From assembly GCA_016928395.1 (NCBI GenBank), contig JAFGKV010000206.1:1-18174 (forward strand): 18,174 nt of DNA, written 5' to 3'. The notes beneath the pieces were generated by a model that saw only the letters and a program-made list of their open reading frames with translations, had not been told where the DNA came from and made no database searches. This DNA is from Candidatus Fermentibacterota bacterium (lineage in GTDB: Bacteria; JAFGKV01). Made by a program: the position numbers and the translations under genes. This document shows, piece by piece, positions 14,136-18,174 of the stretch. Each line of letters starts with the position of its first letter. The first letter of the stretch is position 1.

Positions 14136-16232
14136 CTATCGTGTGCTGGTCGTGGCCGGCACACGTTTCGCCTCCTGCGTGGCCGCAGGACGGTAGCTGC
14201 GTTTGGGGAACTCGATGCCCTCACGCTTCTGATCCGCCTCCCGCAAGGCTCGCATCGACAGCGGCGGGGGATACGCCCTACGCTCTTGAGTCGCGCCTAA
14301 GGCCGGTGATGCGTCCGGATAGAGGTAGGGATCACGCCATGCCGCTTCACAGACGTCCAAACGTCGATCTTCGAAACCTCTGCGCTTGGCAACCGCGCGG
14401 TAATCGAAGGGGACCGAGGCGGCGCCTCCCTGGAGCTCGATGACGTCGAATCCCTTGTCCCCCTTGACCACGTAGACACCACGGCAATCGCCCCCCAGCT
14501 CGATGAATACACGAAGCGGGTTCTCCGGGCCGATGGACACCGTCTCAAGGAAGAGTGGATCGAGGTCGACGTGCGCCCTCCCGCGCTCCAGCCGGGCCGA
14601 CCCGAAATCCTCGAACCATGGCTCCGGGCTCTCCTGGCAATAGAGAAGCCGGGGGCCCTGCGACGTCTTGACAACACAATTCTTGGCGCCGCTGCCTGAG
14701 AGTCCGCCCACGTAGTAGACGCCATAGCCGGAAGGCGACTGGGTAATCCCTACGACGCCGACGGCATCACCCGTACTGGCCCAGGCATGCCCGACCACCC
14801 CCGCCCCGGAAGGTGTGTCAGTCTCACCGTTGACCCCTGTTCCCGCGCCGGTAGTGGCCTGGCACCATCCATAGACCCCCCAGCCGGCAGGCGAATGTGA
14901 TATGCCCCACACACCATCACAGATTCCTGCTGTTCCTGTTGACTCTCCCAACACTCCCATCCCAATGGGGCTGAGATTCTCCCCCCGAACCCCGATGCTT
15001 TGCGCTTCACCAAGGGCACTCCCATACACTCCGTTGGCCGAATCCGCTTCCGCGAACGCCAGAAGGCCCGTGCCGAGATCATCACCTAATGCCTGACACC
15101 TCGCGCCAATATTGCTCGTGCCCTCGGCAGCGACTGCGTCGACGCCCAGATTTGTCCCGGATCCGCCAATGGCCACCCCTACGAGACCGTAGTAGGTGTG
15201 GGCTCCTGTTGCTTCCACGAGGCCCCGAGCACCGATGTAGCCCCCACAGAAGTCGCCACCGAAGCCGTAGTAGTCGGCCGGTGTACTCCGGCCGTAGACG
15301 CCCACCCCGTCTTCTTCATCAGAGGAGGCGTACACCCCGAATACACCGGCTCCCTCGGAGGAAGCGCAGATCCCTCCGACCCCGTAGCTCTCGCCAGCGG
15401 TGGCTTCTGAGTTGCCCAGCACTCCGGTGCCCCAGGTTGACCAGCAACCCCCGTACACCCCCACCGTCTCACCCGTCGTCGCTCCAGATTCGCCCCCCAC
15501 GCCTATGCCCGCCGTGTGCGAGGTGGTGCCGCGAACTCCAAGCCCTGAAACCCCCAGCGCACCCTCCGAGCCGTCAGAGTGGATTCCCTGGATAACCCCA
15601 TCGACGGTGCCGGTCAACACCAGGGGATTCGCCACCGAGAGGGTGACGTCTCCAGTATCACCGCCCCCGGCGAGCCCAGTTCCGGCATGCACTGCCGTGA
15701 TGTCGCCCCCACCGCCGCCGCCCGAGGATGAGATCCGAATGGCTTGACCCACCACATCGATGCTGATGTTGGAGCCTGCCTCCAGATCAATGCTGTCGCT
15801 CAAGCCCTCCACGGTGCGTACCATCTGCGCGGATCCGTTCAAGGCTCGGGCATTCATGGCGTATGGCGCGCTGGTAAAGGGCAACCGCGGCATCAGTTCG
15901 GGATCCGCCCCGACAGCGATGCCAATCCAATACTGCCGGTTGAAATCCAGCGTGAACGGGGTGACGGTCCCCAGCACAACGTCCAGTATGCCGCCGCTCA
16001 CCACCACTCCCGGGTGCGTCTCGGACCACAACCCGCTGCCGCCTGTGGATATGTCGTATGCCGTGAAGGTGAGCTCGTAGATCCCGTCCGGTACGGGAGT
16101 TCCTCCAGCATCCGTCAACATCGCCTGGAATCCGACGGTCGAAGGAATCTGCGCACTGCCGACCGAAAGGGTCGCACACACGCCGAGGATGAAGATAGAT
16201 CTGAGGCGCGGCTGAGTGGGGCATCGAGACAT
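14136..16232 (-). CDS. Large secreted repeat-fibre protein (tail-fibre/adhesin-like)
   Basis: This 698-aa exported protein is probably a fibrous surface or matrix component. Residues 1-27 are a signal peptide (FILGVCATLSVGSAQ). Residues 28-128 are an N-terminal beta domain (VGFQAMLTDAGGTPVPDGIY to LPFTSAPYAMNA) that is widespread in bacterial repeat proteins. A Gly run (171-176) leads into DITAVHAGTGLAGGGDTGDV, common in phage-tail-fibre-like proteins. Residues 227-507 hold about 22 G-V-x-G turns with spacing that alternates near 12 and 14 residues, best seen from 401 to 504. Residues 512-622 form a non-repeated C-terminal beta domain ending FDYRAVAKRRGFEDRRLD, and 623-698 are a basic, Pro-rich tail. 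ATG at 16232 is chosen for AGGAG seven bases upstream. The 26-residue module suggests a beta-helix or trimeric beta-prism. It lies 16 bases ahead of the T9SS-sorted gene. I see no sorting domain in this protein itself. Confidence 0.8.
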   Translation of the reverse strand: MSRCPTQPRLRSIFILGVCATLSVGSAQIPSTVGFQAMLTDAGGTPVPDGIYELTFTAYDISTGGSGLWSETHPGVVVSGGILDVVLGTVTPFTLDFNRQYWIGIAVGADPELMPRLPFTSAPYAMNARALNGSAQMVRTVEGLSDSIDLEAGSNISIDVVGQAIRISSSGGGGGGDITAVHAGTGLAGGGDTGDVTLSVANPLVLTGTVDGVIQGIHSDGSEGALGVSGLGVRGTTSHTAGIGVGGESGATTGETVGVYGGCWSTWGTGVLGNSEATAGESYGVGGICASSEGAGVFGVYASSDEEDGVGVYGRSTPADYYGFGGDFCGGYIGARGLVEATGAHTYYGLVGVAIGGSGTNLGVDAVAAEGTSNIGARCQALGDDLGTGLLAFAEADSANGVYGSALGEAQSIGVRGENLSPIGMGVLGESTGTAGICDGVWGISHSPAGWGVYGWCQATTGAGTGVNGETDTPSGAGVVGHAWASTGDAVGVVGITQSPSGYGVYYVGGLSGSGAKNCVVKTSQGPRLLYCQESPEPWFEDFGSARLERGRAHVDLDPLFLETVSIGPENPLRVFIELGGDCRGVYVVKGDKGFDVIELQGGAASVPFDYRAVAKRRGFEDRRLDVCEAAWRDPYLYPDASPALGATQERRAYPPPLSMRALREADQKREGIEFPKRSYRPAATQEAKRVPATTSTR

Positions 16233-16381
16233 GGTGCAGCTCCTGGTGGGTGGTTCGAATTCGTTTAGTCGACCCAAGCCGTGGCGCGGCGCCCCGGGGG
16301 CATCTGACCCATGCTGCCGAATGTGTACGCTCCTTTCCGTGTGTCGCGCCTGCCAGATCCTCCGGTGGCATCATCGAAGTA

Positions 16382-16409
16382 AAGATAGCGTGCGATTGCC
16401 GAGGCTCAA
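16382..16409 (-). promoter_or_regulatory. Candidate promoter of the fibre / T9SS-protein operon
   Basis: Reading leftward, TTGAGC (16409-16404) and TATCTT (16387-16382) are separated by 16 bases. Each matches the sigma70 consensus at four of six positions. It lies in the 212-bp gap after the M28 peptidase gene and would give a leader of about 140 bases. This is a match by eye and could be chance. Confidence 0.35.
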
Positions 16410-16444
16410 GACCCACGAGGCCAGCGGTGCCTCAGAGAAGGGGA

Positions 16445-17809
16445 CTACTCCTTCTTCTTGTCATTCTCCTCGTCGTCGAGGTAGTCGATGCGGAGGAGCT
16501 TCTCGAAGTATTCCTTGATCTTCTTCTTCTGGTCGTCGGGGATCTCGCGCTCAAAGGGGAAAACCCGAGCTTCAGTTGCGTACCGGATCAGAAACTCCTC
16601 GACAAACCGGCCATTCTCCTCCAATGCCGCCGGCGACAGGTGATCGATGACGTCCCCTGGCGTGTGCAGGAAACTCGTGGTTCCGCCCGACCGTGCGAAG
16701 CCGACCGAGGGTACGCCGGCTTCGCTAAAGGGCATGTTGTCCGATGAGTAGGTTGTTTCCTCCACCTTGAAGGAAGGACCATGCTCCTTGGACATGAGGC
16801 GCACCGCCGCAGCTAAATCTTTGGGACCCAAGACCATCGCCTCGTTCATGCCCAGCATGGCACCCTGCACATCGATGTTCACGCACAACACATGTGTGTC
16901 TAGCTCTGTCTTGTCGCGCCCCTTGACGAACCCATCGGCTTTCTTCGCGTCCTTATGAGCCTTCTTGAGACCCTTGACGTGGTGGACACTCCCCCGCAGC
17001 CCCAGCTCCTCGCTGCCCCACGCGAAGAACCGCAGGCTCCGCTTGCTCCCCCGCTCGGCAAATACCCGGGCAAGCTCCATAGCCACGACTGTGCCTCCCG
17101 CATTGTCCGAAGCCCCCTGAATCCCGATGGAGCTGTCGAAGTGGCCTCCGATGACCACTAACTGGTCGGGAAACACCGTCCCCTGAAGGTCGGCAATGAC
17201 GTTGCAGGACGTCGCCTGATTCTCAACAGTCTGCACCACCATCCTGATGCGCTCAACGCCCCCCTTTACCAATTGCAGCCCATCCTCGTGCGAGATCCTC
17301 ACCGCGGGTACCGCCCCGAACTTGGCACGCACTTCGGGAAGTGTCTCGGTGCGGATTGGTCCCGTAGCGACCGTGTCCTCAATGATGACCAGCCCCGCAG
17401 GCTTCCAACGCATCAAGTCGGCATAGGTGTCGCTGCGAACACCTCGCAGAACCAGAACAATGCGGCCCTCAACCTCGGGCCCGAGATGTGACAGGTTGCC
17501 CGGGCCGACGTAGACGGCGTCTGCCACTATGCCTTCGGGGGGCGTATCCTGGTTGAGGTAGTAGACCTCGCACGGAATGTCGCCCAGAGCGGGGCTGACC
17601 ACTTCGAGCCGCTTCTCCTGAAGATCATAGTTGGTGACGGGAAACTCCTCCAACCGGACCTTGAGCCCCAGGCTCTCGTAGTATCTCCTGATGTACTCGG
17701 CCGCTCTGCGTTCATTGTGTGACCCGCCCAAACGAGGGCCGATATCGACCACCAGATGTTTTAGATGGGCATATGCGCGGGAACCATCGAATCGAAGATC
17801 AGAGTGCAT
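16445..17809 (-). CDS. M28-family zinc metallopeptidase with PA domain
   Basis: This 454-aa aminopeptidase/carboxypeptidase-like enzyme has a di-zinc site. The ligand series is complete: His223 (GGHFDS), Asp235 (GASDNAGG), Glu267/Glu268 (GSEELG, catalytic base and ligand), Asp313 (NIDVQGAMLG) and His382 (SFLHTPGD). Residues 70-185 form a protease-associated (PA) domain inserted before the catalytic core (VYVGPGNLSHLGPEVEGRIVLVLRG). The C-terminus from 425 on is highly charged, ending EENDKKKE. ATG at 17809 is supported by GGAGG seven bases upstream. The N-terminus (MHSDLRFDGSRAYAH) has no signal peptide, so by sequence it is cytoplasmic, which is unusual since many PA-containing M28 enzymes are exported. 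The fibre gene starts 212 bases further on and probably has its own promoter. Confidence 0.92.
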   Translation of the reverse strand: MHSDLRFDGSRAYAHLKHLVVDIGPRLGGSHNERRAAEYIRRYYESLGLKVRLEEFPVTNYDLQEKRLEVVSPALGDIPCEVYYLNQDTPPEGIVADAVYVGPGNLSHLGPEVEGRIVLVLRGVRSDTYADLMRWKPAGLVIIEDTVATGPIRTETLPEVRAKFGAVPAVRISHEDGLQLVKGGVERIRMVVQTVENQATSCNVIADLQGTVFPDQLVVIGGHFDSSIGIQGASDNAGGTVVAMELARVFAERGSKRSLRFFAWGSEELGLRGSVHHVKGLKKAHKDAKKADGFVKGRDKTELDTHVLCVNIDVQGAMLGMNEAMVLGPKDLAAAVRLMSKEHGPSFKVEETTYSSDNMPFSEAGVPSVGFARSGGTTSFLHTPGDVIDHLSPAALEENGRFVEEFLIRYATEARVFPFEREIPDDQKKKIKEYFEKLLRIDYLDDEENDKKKE

Positions 17810-17873
17810 TGCTGTGCCTCCACCGGGTATGTCGCTGGTTGTGATGGGCGATTTCGACTAGGTCAGGGCTGAC

Positions 17874-17902
17874 ATGCTGTGAGATGCAGATGCGTGCGTC
17901 AA
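17874..17902 (-). promoter_or_regulatory. Weak candidate promoter of the M28 peptidase gene
   Basis: Reading leftward, TTGACG (17902-17897) lies 17 bases from CAGCAT (17879-17874). The -35 and the spacing are identical to those of the carbamoyltransferase-cassette promoter, and the -10 ends in CAT in both. The -10 matches consensus at only three of six bases, so confidence is low. Confidence 0.3.
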
Positions 17903-18074
17903 CTGAGTCGATGGAGGGCGCGAGTGGCACGTGGTACAGGAGCTTGATGGGCGACAGTCTTCTCCGATCGAGGGTTCCTGATTCGATTCTGATTCTCGGG
18001 GACACCATTGGGCCACAACGCCTCTGAGGGTCGGCGGAATGGCTCGCATCCGGACCGAAGGCAGCCGCGATGGG

Positions 18075-18088
18075 ACTATTCTAATAGT
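18075..18088. repeat. A/T-rich dyad, operator-like
   Basis: ACTATT (18075-18080) and AATAGT (18083-18088) form a perfect inverted repeat around CT, flanked by GGG on the left and CCC slightly offset on the right. It stands out in a GC-rich background and could be a regulator-binding site, but it may also be chance. Confidence 0.3.
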
Positions 18089-18174
18089 AGCCCAAGTTGA
18101 GCGATTGTGAGCTAGGGTTCTCCCACCTGTTGGTTTATCTTGTTGTGGTACAAGGACAAACAAGAGGGGCACGC

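Larger units (their letters stand above)
17810..18174. other. Right-end stretch without a supportable gene
   Basis: These 365 bases precede the leftward M28 gene. A leftward open frame of 104 codons crosses most of it, but its translation is Ser/Pro/Arg/Thr-rich, has no ribosome site and matches no family I know. The last 100 bases or so are richer in A and T than the rest of the window, which would suit regulatory DNA for a gene beyond the right edge. Apart from the weak promoter and the small dyad listed separately, I see nothing in it. Confidence 0.5.

Noticed and set aside
14136-16277. Fibre protein start at 16277 (15 residues longer)
   Set aside because: The start at 16232 has AGGAG at ideal spacing and begins directly before the signal peptide.
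17858-18172. Leftward 104-codon frame at the right edge
   Set aside because: Composition is typical of non-coding translation, and there is no ribosome-binding site or recognisable motif.

Overview
The window looks like a GC-rich (roughly 60%) chromosome segment from an uncultured Gram-negative bacterium of the FCB type (Bacteroidota/Fibrobacterota and related candidate phyla). Three things point there: an outer-membrane TonB-dependent receptor paired with a DUF4249-type lipoprotein, a secreted protein with a type IX secretion (T9SS) type A C-terminal sorting domain, and a Bacteroidota-style transglutaminase-like protein. Phylum-level placement is inference. I see no CRISPR array, transposase, phage gene, tRNA or rRNA.

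Layout. Positions 1-386 are non-coding and hold a 9-bp palindrome and a 14-copy heptanucleotide minisatellite. Next come two rightward genes, a TonB-dependent receptor (387-2675) and a surface-lipoprotein candidate (2678-3547). They meet a long leftward block head-on across a short stem-loop. Read in its direction of transcription (right to left), the block holds a pair of overlapping transglutaminase-family genes (12455-11316 and 11319-9949). Then comes a carbamoyltransferase cassette with its own sigma70-like promoter: an 80-aa membrane protein, a NodU/CmcH-family carbamoyltransferase and a 55-aa DUF5989 membrane protein (9786-7504). The block ends with housekeeping proS (7420-5990) and a UvrD/PcrA helicase (5872-3632). 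A 590-bp stretch without a supportable gene separates this block from a small rightward secreted protein (13046-13390), which ends at a perfect 15-bp hairpin. The right end is again leftward: an M28 metallopeptidase (17809-16445), a 698-aa repeat-fibre protein (16232-14136) and a small T9SS-sorted protein (14119-13598).

How the genes work together. The receptor and lipoprotein are probably one outer-membrane uptake unit. The two transglutaminase-family proteins look like one enzyme/pseudoenzyme system split into two translationally coupled genes, the second lacking the catalytic Cys and ending in a redoxin-like domain. The carbamoyltransferase and its two small membrane proteins form a compact cassette of unknown substrate. 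The fibre protein and the T9SS-sorted protein are probably one surface-structure operon.

Most worth a second look: the carbamoylation cassette with its under-described 80-aa partner, the split transglutaminase/pseudo-transglutaminase pair, the 26-residue two-part repeat in the fibre protein, and the heptamer repeats found at two separate places.
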